A stretch of DNA of 64,000 nucleotides from Kribbella antibiotica (GCF_004349055.1 NZ_SMKX01000029.1:1-64000); one strand, 5' to 3'; positions 50,197 to 58,625 are shown, counted from the first letter of the stretch. Notes: generated by a model from the sequence alone, not told the origin. Made by a program: numbers and translations.

Positions 50197-51402
50197 TCAT
50201 CGGGCGCCGGACCGGCCACGACCGGCCAACCAGCGGGAGAACGCGAACAGCAGCAGGACCAGCACCAGCAGCAGCGCGGCAGCGCCGAACGCCCGGCTGA
50301 TGTAGTTGTTCTCCGGCGACTGCGACATCTTGAAGGTGAACAACGGCAGCGAGGTCATCGGGCCGGAGAACGGGTTGAGATTCAGGTACGTCGTATAGCC
50401 GGCGGTCAGCAGCACCGGCGAGGTTTCGCCGATCCCACGAGCCGTGCCGAGCACCAACGCGGTCGCGAGACCTGGCCGGGCGGTCGGCAGCACCACAGAC
50501 CAGACCGTGCGCCACTGGGTCGCACCGAGCGCCAGCGACGCCTCCCGCAGTCCGCTCGGAACCAGCCGCAGGACGACCTCGGAGGAGCGCGCGATGATCG
50601 GCAGCATCATCACCGAGATCGCCATCGCGGCGACGAAGCCGGACAGCCGCATCCCGAAGCTGATCAGCAGGACGACGTACGCGAACAAGCCCGCCACGAT
50701 CGACGGGAGCGCGGTCATCGCCTCGACCACCGACCGCACCAGCCGGGACGCGCGGCCACCGACCTCGGTGAGGTAGACCGCGCACAGGACGCCGAGCGGC
50801 AGCGTGACGGCGATCGCCATCGTGATCTGGATCAGGGTCCCGGCGAGCGCGTGCAGTGCACCACCGGTACTGAGCGGCTCGAGCGGGCCCGCCGTACGGA
50901 GATCTTGGGAGAAGAAGTTCCAGTGCATCAACGCGGGGGCGCCGCGGATCAGCGTGTAGCCGATCACGGTGGCGAGCGCGATGCCCACCAAAGCGGCTCC
51001 GCTGTGGGCCAGCAGGACGGCGAATCGGTCTGCAAGCACCACGCGTCCGCGCCGCAGGCCGGTCAGGAGCAGGTAGAACGCGGTGAAGCTCAGCCACCAG
51101 CAGACGATGAAACCGAGGGTGCCTTCGGTAGGCAGGATGCGGCTGTACAACACCCACGTCAGCGACAGCCCGGCCAGGGCCGCACCTCCGAGGCTCGCAC
51201 GATCCTGTACGTCGACTACGCGGAGCTTGCGGCGTTCCGGCTCCGGCGGGGGCTCGACCTCGATCGGCTCCACCGGCTCGATCGGGTCCGGCGGGTCGAT
51301 CGGCGTCCGGCTGGAGGGCAGGGGCGGCAGGAACGGACTTGCACCGTTGCTGCCGGGCCGCGGTGGTTCGTAGCGGGGACCCGTCGAGGGCAGTGTCCTC
51401 AT
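50197..51402 (-). CDS. pstA: Phosphate ABC transporter permease PstA
   Basis: About 401 residues. The first 80 are a proline-rich cytoplasmic extension, which is unusual for PstA. After two or three extra N-terminal helices the core has six, with MTALPSIVAGLFAYVVLLIS, the EAA loop SGLREASLALGATQWRTVW and LGTARGIGETSPVLLTAGYT, both PstA marks. ATG 51402 lies 8 bases after the pstC stop. It forms the channel with PstC. Confidence 0.93.
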   Translation of the reverse strand: MRTLPSTGPRYEPPRPGSNGASPFLPPLPSSRTPIDPPDPIEPVEPIEVEPPPEPERRKLRVVDVQDRASLGGAALAGLSLTWVLYSRILPTEGTLGFIVCWWLSFTAFYLLLTGLRRGRVVLADRFAVLLAHSGAALVGIALATVIGYTLIRGAPALMHWNFFSQDLRTAGPLEPLSTGGALHALAGTLIQITMAIAVTLPLGVLCAVYLTEVGGRASRLVRSVVEAMTALPSIVAGLFAYVVLLISFGMRLSGFVAAMAISVMMLPIIARSSEVVLRLVPSGLREASLALGATQWRTVWSVVLPTARPGLATALVLGTARGIGETSPVLLTAGYTTYLNLNPFSGPMTSLPLFTFKMSQSPENNYISRAFGAAALLLVLVLLLFAFSRWLAGRGRSGAR

Positions 51403-51409
51403 GGTGGGT

Positions 51410-52402
51410 TCAGATCTCCGTTCCGGCGCCACTGCGGCTGCGGGCGACGACGAAGCCCGCGATCAGGTTGACGATGAGCGTGATGACGAACAGAACCAGC
51501 CCGGCCGCCATCAGGGCGTTCAGCTGGGATCCCTGGGCCTCGCCGTACCGGAGCGCGATCATCGACGAGATCGTGATCGAGCCGGACTGCAGGACGTGCC
51601 AGTTGATCTCGAACAACGGCGACACGATCATCACCACCGCGATTGTTTCGCCGAGCGCACGGCCGAGGCCGAGCATCGTGCCGCCGATGATGCCGCCGCG
51701 ACCGAACGGCAGCACGACGGCCCGGACGACACCCCAACTGGTCGAGCCGAGGGCCAGCGCCGCCTCACGCTCGCCGCGCGGAGTCTGTTCGAAGACCTCC
51801 CGCATCACCGCGCAGGCGATCGGCATCACCATCATCGCGACCACGATTCCGGCGATGAACGCCGACGACGCGTACGTCGCACCGTCGAACACGGCCGCGT
51901 CCGGGTCAGTGTCGACCTTGAAGATCGGAATCCAGCCGAAGAAGTCGGTGATCCAGCGCGAGACGTGGATGATCCACGGCTGCAGCAGGAAGAACCCCCA
52001 CAGGCCGTAGACGATCGAGGGCACCGCGACCATCAGGTCGATCACCGCTACCAAGCTCTTCTTCAACCCGCGCGGCGCCCATTCGGTGATGTAGAGCGAC
52101 GTTGCGACCGCCAGCGGGAACGAGATGGCGATCGCGATCGTGGCGATCACCACCGTCCCGAACAGAATCGCCGCGACACCGATCTGGTTCGCCTCGGGCT
52201 GCCAGGACTGCTCGGTGAAGAACTTCCAGCCATACGTCTGCAGCGTCGGTTTTGCCTGGTATGCCAGGAAAATCCCGATCCCGCCGGTGATCAGCAGCAC
52301 CAGCCCGCCACCTCCGCGGGCGATCAGCCGGAAGATCGTGTCGGACGGCGCGAGCGACGACCGCAGTTTGCGCGGTGGTGGCTCGACGGTCGAATCGCTC
52401 AC
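51410..52402 (-). CDS. pstC: Phosphate ABC transporter permease PstC
   Basis: A 330-residue permease with six core helices. VAVPSIVYGLWGFFLLQPWI, the EAA loop RGEREAALALGSTSWGVVRA and LGRALGETIAVVMIVSP are PstC signatures, and IGVAAILFGTVVIATIAIAI starts the core. It overlaps the small DUF1508-like gene by 4 bases (ATGA). With a PHO box upstream it is expected to be induced by phosphate limitation. Confidence 0.95.
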   Translation of the reverse strand: MSDSTVEPPPRKLRSSLAPSDTIFRLIARGGGGLVLLITGGIGIFLAYQAKPTLQTYGWKFFTEQSWQPEANQIGVAAILFGTVVIATIAIAISFPLAVATSLYITEWAPRGLKKSLVAVIDLMVAVPSIVYGLWGFFLLQPWIIHVSRWITDFFGWIPIFKVDTDPDAAVFDGATYASSAFIAGIVVAMMVMPIACAVMREVFEQTPRGEREAALALGSTSWGVVRAVVLPFGRGGIIGGTMLGLGRALGETIAVVMIVSPLFEINWHVLQSGSITISSMIALRYGEAQGSQLNALMAAGLVLFVITLIVNLIAGFVVARSRSGAGTEI

Positions 52403-52740
52403 CGCTGCTCCCGTTGCGTTCCCGAGGTGACCTCGGCCAGCTCAACCGCTTGTGTGAATCGATGGAACGCCCGGCGAGCGTCGATCTGCCGCGAGAACAC
52501 CCCCGGACATCGAACATTCGGGCCGTCCTGCGCAGCCAGCTCCCACCGCCAACGCCCCTCCGGATCCCTGCGCAGGGCAGGCTCCGCCTCGCGCGCCAGG
52601 CGCCGTACCGCGGCCAGCTCTTCCTGCGGAGACCGTCGCCCACCGCTCCCCAGCGCGAGTGGGCGATTGTTGCCGGAAAGCAGTCGCCACAGCCGTTCAC
52701 CTCCCCGCGGATCCTCGAGAAACTGCATCCGCACCACCAC
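52399..52740 (-). CDS. Small DUF1508 (YegP)-like protein leading the pst operon
   Basis: A 113-residue soluble protein. It holds a partial YegP-like repeat: LWRLLSGNNRPLALGSGGRR and later GRWRWELAAQDGPNVRCPGV with SRQIDARRAFHRF, matching the two-strand-plus-helix pattern of DUF1508 (normally F-x-L-x-A-x-N-G-x...). Three successive GTG codons follow GGAGGAG; I use the first, at 52740. It is translationally coupled to pstC. The role of such proteins is unknown; position suggests a phosphate-starvation function. Confidence 0.65.
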   Translation of the reverse strand: MVVRMQFLEDPRGGERLWRLLSGNNRPLALGSGGRRSPQEELAAVRRLAREAEPALRRDPEGRWRWELAAQDGPNVRCPGVFSRQIDARRAFHRFTQAVELAEVTSGTQREQR

Positions 52741-52793
52741 CTTGCTCCTCCAACCTCTCCCCCAGAGCAGTCAGTCAGGTGGAGCGTGGCCAG

Positions 52794-52837
52794 TACCGAA
52801 CAACGCGTGGTGAACCGAACCGAAGCGGAGCATGAAC
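52794..52837 (-). promoter_or_regulatory. Probable PHO box (PhoP site) of the pst island
   Basis: On the minus strand the sequence divides into four adjacent 11-base units: GTTCATGCTCC, GCTTCGGTTCG, GTTCACCACGC and GTTGTTCGGTA. Units 1 and 3 match the actinomycete PHO-box direct repeat G-T/G-T-C-A-C/T, and spacing of exactly 11 bases is the family rule. It lies about 55-100 bases before the first gene of the island. Confidence 0.6.
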
Positions 52838-52881
52838 ACGCTTTTCGGTTCCGGCCAGGTCCGAAAGTCAGTCACGCAAAG

Positions 52882-52977
52882 CTATTTCAGTTCGGCGGAG
52901 GTCTTTCCGAGGAGGCGGCGGGCGACGATGAGTTGCTGGATCTGCTGGGTTCCTTCGAAAATGTCGAGAATCTTATG
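52882..52977 (-). pseudogene. C-terminal remnant of an acyl-CoA dehydrogenase
   Basis: From the stop at 52882 the minus strand encodes HKILDIFEGTQQIQQLIVAR followed by RLLGKTSAELK, the exact kind of ending seen in acyl-CoA dehydrogenases (I-F-E-G-T-x-x-I-Q is the flavin-contacting motif). Upstream of 52978 the similarity stops abruptly and no start or earlier domain is present. Only about 31 codons remain. The rest of the 429-base gap 52741-53169 holds the PHO box and nothing else I recognise. Confidence 0.85.
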
Positions 52978-53169
52978 GGTACAGGCGGGGCGGATCGGCC
53001 CAACCCTCTGATTCGCCCTCTGACCTGCGGTTTCCTTGCTCAACGGTTGGCGTCACTGACCACCGCTTGCCAGTGGTTCCCGGAGCAGTGACGGAGCAGG
53101 CGGACACGGTTTGGCCACTCCAAGCACCGTCCTAGATGAAGTACCTGGTGGCCCCGGGGGCCAGCAGCC

Positions 53170-53628
53170 TCAGAGGAGCCGATCGAGGTCTTTCGAGAAG
53201 GCGTCGAGGAGTGCTGCCCGAGCTGCGGCAAGGTCAGCCATGGCACCGACGCGGTCCGGACTTGAGGCTGCCGAACGAGCCAGCGGGCCGGCCAAGCGTT
53301 CAGCAATACCCAGGACATCGTTGAGTTGCACGGCCGCGATCTCCCGCGACTGGAAGGCCACGGGAACAGCTGCTCTGTGGAGACCAGCCAGCGCGGTGAC
53401 GAGCCCACCTGGGCCTTGGGCCTGGTCAACGGCACCCAGGAAGGCATCTAGCTGGAGCACCAGATTCGTGTAGATCTCGCTACGTACGTCGTAGCGACGC
53501 TCGGCCCGTCGCGCGTCCAGCTCCCGCCGCTCTCGCCTGCGCGCTTGAGTTCCGCCGAGGCCGACGCCCGCGATGACAAAAGAGCCGCTGATGATCGCTG
53601 AGGCAAGTGGGAGCCAGGTCGAGTTCAT
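53170..53628 (-). CDS. Hypothetical protein with one N-terminal membrane helix
   Basis: A 152-residue protein. ATG 53628 begins a short hydrophobic segment (WLPLASAIISGSFVIAGVGLGG), followed by a very basic stretch (ARRRERRELDARRAERRYD) and helices that may form a coiled coil. There is no recognisable domain. Small membrane proteins of this kind are common near defence and phage-related genes in actinomycetes, but no function can be assigned. Divergent from the glycosyltransferase-like gene. Confidence 0.6.
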   Translation of the reverse strand: MNSTWLPLASAIISGSFVIAGVGLGGTQARRRERRELDARRAERRYDVRSEIYTNLVLQLDAFLGAVDQAQGPGGLVTALAGLHRAAVPVAFQSREIAAVQLNDVLGIAERLAGPLARSAASSPDRVGAMADLAAARAALLDAFSKDLDRLL

Positions 53629-53738
53629 GGCGATCACCGTACTGGCGCCCGCTCGTTCCGACACGGTAGGCCACGAAGCACCGCGCACGTGTCGTGGCTA
53701 CGATGCTCGTGTACAGCAACTACTTCAGGAGAAGGCAC

Positions 53739-55415
53739 TTGTCGACCGCAGACCGGCTACTCGTCCCAGTCGGCCCGGATTCCGCACCATGGCGAACGAT
53801 CTCGCCGCACCGGACCGTTCTGGTGATCGTTCACACGGTCACTGCGTGGAACAGGTTCGCGGACATTCTCCCGGTCTTCGACTCGGACCGTCGCGTGCAA
53901 CTCGTCTTCACGTTCCCTGACGCGTCGGCGGTGTCTGCTGGTATCGAGGAACACCTCGTTGCCCAAGGCACACGAGTGATCCCCTGGGAACGTGCTCTGG
54001 CGGCCGACTTCGATCTCGCGCTGTCAGCACACCACAGCGGTGACCTGCACAAGGTCCGCGCGCCGCTCGCCGTCCTGTCACACGGTATGGGGTATACTAA
54101 ATACTCGCACCGGGACACCGGGACACCGGGACACCGGGACACCTACGGCCTCAGCGCCAGGTGGCTTCTGCGTGGCGGGGAACTCACGCCGGCCTCGATC
54201 ATCCTCACGCATCACGAGCAACTCGATCGGCTAGCCGCTGTCTCAGCGGAAGCTCTGTCGTCAGCATTCGTCGGCGGTGACCCATGCTTCGACCGCCTGA
54301 TGGTCAGTGCACACCGTCGCGAGCACTATCGACGCGCGCTGGGTGTGCACGACGACCGCACGATTGTCGCAGTGACTTCAACCTGGGGTAGTCGGTCTCT
54401 TTTCGGCACCAACCCCGACCTCATCGCCACCCTGGCCGCCGAGCTCGAGCTCGATTCGTACGTCGTCGCTGTCATCCTCCATCCGAACACCTGGTACGCC
54501 CACAGCCCCGCCCAGATCCGCCTCTGGCTCGGCGATTGCCTCCGCTCGGGCGTCAGGCTGATCCCACCCGCCGAAGGATGGCAGCAAACGATCCTGGCCG
54601 CCGACATCACCATTGGCGACAACGGCTCGGTCAGCGGCTATTCCGCCGCTGCCGGACGACCAACCCTCCTGGCGACCTTTCCGGTCGCAGACGTCGTCCC
54701 CACATCAGCGATCGATGCCCTCGGCCAGTCATCAGCCAGACTGAACCTTCACGCAGCCTTCGAGCCGCAGATCATTGCGGCAGGCCCTCCAGACCCACGG
54801 ATCCGCGCGCTGACCACCTCCGTACCCAGCGAGGCGAGTGCACGTCACCGCGCCGAGTTCTACCGCCTGATGCACCTACCCGAACCGCAGTCGCCCGCGA
54901 TACTCCCCCAGTACGACGCCGATCAGCTGCGTCCGATGACCCAGCCTGTGAGTTCCTGGTGGGCCTCCACGTCGAAAGATGCCGACGGCAACTACACGGT
55001 ACGGCGCTGGCCGGCCTCCGTGGTCGGACGCCCGGACTACTCCCCAGAGGACATGCCGCGACATCTGGTCGCTTCGGCCGATGAACCCCGCCGCGATCTC
55101 TTCGCCAACGCCGCAATCTGCGTCGTTAACGGACCGGCAGCAACGCCCAGCACGGTATTCCGGGAACGCCCTGCGTGCTCGATGGTTGCCGTGCGCACCG
55201 GACCGGCAACCTGCTCGCTAGTACACCGGACTGGCTGGACCGCCGATCTGGCGGTGTTCTCCGCCACCAACCATCCGGTCGATCCGGCAATCCCCACGTC
55301 AGTCATCCACGACCAACTAGCCGCCCAACGCACCCCACCCGAGACCTTCGAGATCCTCCTCGGCTCGACACAGATCACCGCTGCGCTGAGCCAGGTCTCC
55401 TCAAAGGCCGAGTGA
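53739..55415 (+). CDS. CDP-glycerol-transferase/GT-B-like protein with internal octanucleotide repeat
   Basis: About 558 residues. The first 100 have VLVIVHTVTAWNRFADILPV, a Rossmann strand-loop-helix; the centre has ILHPNTWYAHSP and AADITIGDNGSVSGYSAAAG, the layout of CDP-glycerol glycerophosphotransferases and related GT-B enzymes (conserved histidine then D-x-x-x-x-D/G-S-S/V). No signal or membrane segment. TTG 53739 lies 7 bases after AGGAG; GTG 53694 is an alternative. An 8-bp repeat at 54108-54143 lies in the loop after LSHGMGYTKYS and is not a multiple of three, so copy-number changes would switch the frame. The substrate is unknown. It overlaps the convergent STAND gene by 15 bases. 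Confidence 0.65.
   Translation: MSTADRLLVPVGPDSAPWRTISPHRTVLVIVHTVTAWNRFADILPVFDSDRRVQLVFTFPDASAVSAGIEEHLVAQGTRVIPWERALAADFDLALSAHHSGDLHKVRAPLAVLSHGMGYTKYSHRDTGTPGHRDTYGLSARWLLRGGELTPASIILTHHEQLDRLAAVSAEALSSAFVGGDPCFDRLMVSAHRREHYRRALGVHDDRTIVAVTSTWGSRSLFGTNPDLIATLAAELELDSYVVAVILHPNTWYAHSPAQIRLWLGDCLRSGVRLIPPAEGWQQTILAADITIGDNGSVSGYSAAAGRPTLLATFPVADVVPTSAIDALGQSSARLNLHAAFEPQIIAAGPPDPRIRALTTSVPSEASARHRAEFYRLMHLPEPQSPAILPQYDADQLRPMTQPVSSWWASTSKDADGNYTVRRWPASVVGRPDYSPEDMPRHLVASADEPRRDLFANAAICVVNGPAATPSTVFRERPACSMVAVRTGPATCSLVHRTGWTADLAVFSATNHPVDPAIPTSVIHDQLAAQRTPPETFEILLGSTQITAALSQVSSKAE
54108..54143 (+). repeat. Octanucleotide tandem repeat (CACCGGGA) x4.5 inside coding sequence
   Basis: CACCGGGA occurs four times in a row plus CACC, perfectly conserved. 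It encodes HRDTGTPGHRDT, a run without structural logic inside a conserved loop. Perfect short repeats of this kind are prone to slippage; loss or gain of one unit shifts the reading frame by 8 and would stop translation soon after. Confidence 0.9.
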
Positions 55416-57428
55416 CTCGATCGCCCGCAACACCTCATCCGCCTCGGCAGCGCCGAGTTCGGTGTAGAGCTCGTGCGCACGCCGGTAAGCAACCAGCGCC
55501 TCATCGGCTCGACCTCGGCCAGCCAGCGCAATCCCCAAGCCGAAACGCGCGTCCGCCTCTCCTCGCCGCAGTCCATCCTCAGCGAAGAGCTCTGCCGCCT
55601 TCTCGAAACACTCGACTGGGTCCTCACCGACGGATAGGCTCTTCGCCGCAAATCCCAGCACCATCAGGCACTTCGCGCGGTTCTCGACTTCGGTCGAACC
55701 ATCGAAGAAGCTCAGCGCTCCACCGGCCCATCGCGCCGACGCCTCAGGATCCGGCACGATCGCCGCCGTACGGGCCCGCTGAAGGCCCAGCAACGCGATC
55801 ATCCGGGGCGGCTGATCAGCGGGCATCGTCTCGCCAGCAAACTGCACGACCTTCTCGGAGTCGTCGTAGTACCGGAACGCCTCATCAATCTTGGCCGCTG
55901 CGGCCTCGGAGTTCTCCTCCGCCATGGCGAGCTTGGCTTCGGCAGTAGCTACCTTGCCCAGCCACTCCAGGGCACTCTGCTCCCCCATCGCGTGCCCGAT
56001 CTCGCGCGCGCACTTCAACGACTGCAAGAAGCTGGCCCGCGCCGCCTCGAACTCCTCTTTCGCAAGATGAGCAGACCCTCGATGCGAGGCGAGTTGCGTG
56101 ATCGCAGCGGTGTTGTCAGTCAGCTCCGCAGATCTGAGCCCTGCTTGAAGACAGTCGAGCCAGAGATCGAGACGCCCCTGATGATGGGCATACTTGTACA
56201 ACCCGAGACAGAGCCGCACCGCCACCTCATGCTGCCCGTTGCCTGCCGCGGCCGCCACGCAGGCCAACACCGACGCCTGCTCAGCCCTGAACCAGACCAG
56301 TGCCTCACCACGATCGACAGACACCAACGCCGACTCGGACAGCGCTCCGACCCTCCAACGGTTCGCCAAGGCGCCATCCCGCGGGTCCAGCTCGGACAGG
56401 TACCAATCCGTCACCCTAGCCACTACTGCGGCCCGGCCGTCTCGATCCTCGATCCGGCTCACAGCATCGGGCCGCAGGAGCCGGAAGTACGCATACCGTC
56501 CCGGGCTGGCCAGCCTCAGCATGTTGCCGTCCACCAGCTTGTCTATGAGCCCGGCAGCGACCTGCGCTTCGACATCGAGAGCCGCCGCGGCAGCTCGGGC
56601 ACCGAAATCAGGCCCTGGAATGAGCACCAACAGCCGGTAGGCCCGACGCAGCTCGTCGTCCAATGCGGCATAGACCTGGTCCGCAAGCCACTTCGCCTCA
56701 CTCTGCTCAAGCACACCACCACCTGAGTTCTCAGCATCTCCGATGATTCGTTGGGCGAGATCGGGGCGGCTGCCCACCCGCGCGGCGAGCCTCCGGATCA
56801 GCAACGGGTGACCCTCGCACAAGGCGACCAACTTCTGCAGCACGTCGGACTCAACAGTTGTCGCGGCATCACCAAGGCGCTCGACCATCAACTGCCATGC
56901 CGCATCCGGCGGGAGCTCATCCAACGCGACAGCCCGAAAGTCATATGCCGCCTGCAACTCCCACAGGTTCGACCGTGACGTCACAACCACCGTGACGCCT
57001 GGAGATGCCGGGATCAACAGCCGAACCTGCTCCGCCGACATCACATCCCGGATGACCATCAGATACGTCTGCGCCACCGACCGGCGCTGAAGCTCGTGAG
57101 CACGTGCATGGTCGGAAGCCGGCAGCTCGCTCTCCTGCGCACCAAGACCGATCAAAGCCTGCGCCAGCAGATCTCCCACCGCAACAGGCAACCCGTCGGC
57201 CTGGCGCGCCACCACCTCGACGTAGTTCCGCTTGAAGTCCTCCACGTTCTCGTGGAAGAACTGCGACGCCAGACTCCACCGCCCGGACTGCTCAATACCG
57301 TGGATGTAGAACCGACACGGCGCCTGCGTCTCCAGGCTCGCCTTCAAATGCCGCACCATCAACGCACGCTGAGGCACACGATCCACAAAAGACGCCACCC
57401 GCTCAGGCCACGGAGTCGCAGCAACCAT
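55401..57428 (-). CDS. STAND/NB-ARC-like ATPase with TPR repeats, degenerate P-loop
   Basis: About 675 residues. Near residues 35-60 FYIHGIEQSGRWSLASQFF replaces the P-loop: G-x-x-x-x-G-K-S/T has become G-I-E-Q-S-G-R-W-S, lacking the nucleotide-binding lysine. The following VRLLIPASPGVTVVVTSRSN and EGHPLLIRRLAARVG match NB-ARC sensor and GxP regions of SARP/AfsR-like STAND proteins. From about 390 tetratricopeptide repeats follow (ARASFLQSLKCAREIGHAMG; ADEALVAYRRAHELYTELGA). There is no DNA-binding or effector domain. ATG 57428 follows GGGGGA; GTG 57446 is an alternative. It may be a non-catalytic scaffold or sensor in the accessory region. Confidence 0.8.
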   Translation of the reverse strand: MVAATPWPERVASFVDRVPQRALMVRHLKASLETQAPCRFYIHGIEQSGRWSLASQFFHENVEDFKRNYVEVVARQADGLPVAVGDLLAQALIGLGAQESELPASDHARAHELQRRSVAQTYLMVIRDVMSAEQVRLLIPASPGVTVVVTSRSNLWELQAAYDFRAVALDELPPDAAWQLMVERLGDAATTVESDVLQKLVALCEGHPLLIRRLAARVGSRPDLAQRIIGDAENSGGGVLEQSEAKWLADQVYAALDDELRRAYRLLVLIPGPDFGARAAAAALDVEAQVAAGLIDKLVDGNMLRLASPGRYAYFRLLRPDAVSRIEDRDGRAAVVARVTDWYLSELDPRDGALANRWRVGALSESALVSVDRGEALVWFRAEQASVLACVAAAAGNGQHEVAVRLCLGLYKYAHHQGRLDLWLDCLQAGLRSAELTDNTAAITQLASHRGSAHLAKEEFEAARASFLQSLKCAREIGHAMGEQSALEWLGKVATAEAKLAMAEENSEAAAAKIDEAFRYYDDSEKVVQFAGETMPADQPPRMIALLGLQRARTAAIVPDPEASARWAGGALSFFDGSTEVENRAKCLMVLGFAAKSLSVGEDPVECFEKAAELFAEDGLRRGEADARFGLGIALAGRGRADEALVAYRRAHELYTELGAAEADEVLRAIESLGL

Positions 57429-57589
57429 CAGTCCATCCCCCAGCACATGATCAGTAGCGTTGCGTAATCATAGACCGCCTCCCAGGGGCAGATGGGCCCC
57501 GTCTCCAGACCCAACTCAGGCCACGATCTCGACGACCTAATAAGAGTTCATACTTGCATCTGACTCAAGGAGCTAGTAAGACTTCAGGC

Positions 57590-57916
57590 ATGAGGATGAC
57601 ACTTCAGACCCAGCTGATCCTGCAGGCCCTCCTGCGCGAGCCGGCGAAGGAGTCCTGGGGTCGCAAGCTCGCCGACGAAACCGGCCTGATGCCCGGCACC
57701 GCCCAGCCGATCTTGATGCGCCTGGAGGCAGAGGGATGGCTAACCTCCCGCCGAGAGGACGAAGCGACCGCACACGGCGAAGGACGACCCCCTAGGCGCT
57801 ACTTCGCCCTCACTGGAGTCGGCGCGACACTCGCGAGTGAAGCACTGACGACGGCCCGTCGTCCCCGGGGCAGCGCCCTTCGCGACTTGGCCACCGATCG
57901 CGGTGCAGGGTGCTGA
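57590..57916 (+). CDS. PadR-like winged-helix regulator
   Basis: About 108 residues. The winged helix covers residues 3-80: TLQTQLILQALLREPAKESW, GRKLADETGLMPGTAQPILM recognition helix, RLEAEGWLTSRRED, then RRYFALTGVG, the PadR wing. It lacks the long C-terminal dimerisation helix of full PadR proteins. ATG 57590 or 57596 may be the start; both lie far from AAGGAG at 57567. It overlaps the next membrane-protein gene, so it probably regulates its own operon. Confidence 0.82.
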   Translation: MRMTLQTQLILQALLREPAKESWGRKLADETGLMPGTAQPILMRLEAEGWLTSRREDEATAHGEGRPPRRYFALTGVGATLASEALTTARRPRGSALRDLATDRGAGC

Positions 57917-58395
57917 TATTCACCGTCATTACGACTGCGTCAGCACTCGCCGCGCTCACCGTCGCCGTTCTGCAGGCACTTACTGTCTGGCGCGCCCGTC
58001 AGGACATGCACGAGACCATGGTGGTCGTCTTGGACGTGGCGAGCGTCGAGGGTTGGGAGCAGGTCAGTGCTATCGGGTCCCTCGACCGGGAAGAGCTCAA
58101 GCGCCGGTTCAAATCCCTGGGCGTTCTCGCCACCAACTCTCAGGGGCCGCGGAGAAAATCCTCGATCCATCGTCGCCTGATCTCGGCCGCAACATACGCG
58201 ATGCCTCCTGTCATGCGCCGTGAGTGGACCGCCGTCATTGCGGAGGCACTGCACGACTTCCCGCCCGATCAGCACGACCAGGTCTTGAAGAGTCTGCTTT
58301 TCAACGTGCCGACATGGATCGCGACCCACTGGCGCTCACAGCTTCGCCGAAGCTTCTCAACCGGTAGCACCGAACGGGCACGCGATGAGCGGTGA
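57910..58395 (+). CDS. Hypothetical membrane-anchored protein
   Basis: A 161-residue protein starting at GTG 57910, 7 bases inside the PadR gene. An N-terminal hydrophobic helix (LIFTVITTASALAALTVAVL) is followed by a soluble part with WRARQDMHETMVVVLDVASV and a basic C-terminus. It has no known domain that I can name. Coupled to PadR upstream and to the 74-residue membrane protein downstream. Confidence 0.6.
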   Translation: MLIFTVITTASALAALTVAVLQALTVWRARQDMHETMVVVLDVASVEGWEQVSAIGSLDREELKRRFKSLGVLATNSQGPRRKSSIHRRLISAATYAMPPVMRREWTAVIAEALHDFPPDQHDQVLKSLLFNVPTWIATHWRSQLRRSFSTGSTERARDER

Positions 58396-58609
58396 CGATC
58401 CAGGACCCGTGCGACGGCGCTCGCTTCACCGAGCTCTCGGTCTAGGTGGAGCTGGCGGGATCGGCTTGCTTGTCTACCTCCAGCCACAAGTGGCATGGAT
58501 AGCTGTCGCCGCGTTGGCGCTTCCCTCCTACCTGATCGTCTGCACCGCTTTGTTCGGCCGCAAGAAGCGAAGCGATCGGGCATTCCGCCTCCTACAACTG
58601 CTGAAGTGA
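58385..58609 (+). CDS. Small membrane protein
   Basis: A 74-residue protein overlapping the previous gene by 11 bases. It has two hydrophobic stretches (LGLGGAGGIGLLVYLQ and WIAVAALALPSYLIVCTALF) separated by a short turn, and a basic tail (RKKRSDRAF). It is the last gene of the PadR operon. Function unknown. Confidence 0.55.
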   Translation: MSGDDPGPVRRRSLHRALGLGGAGGIGLLVYLQPQVAWIAVAALALPSYLIVCTALFGRKKRSDRAFRLLQLLK

Positions 58610-58625
58610 CCTGACTTTCCCTGCT

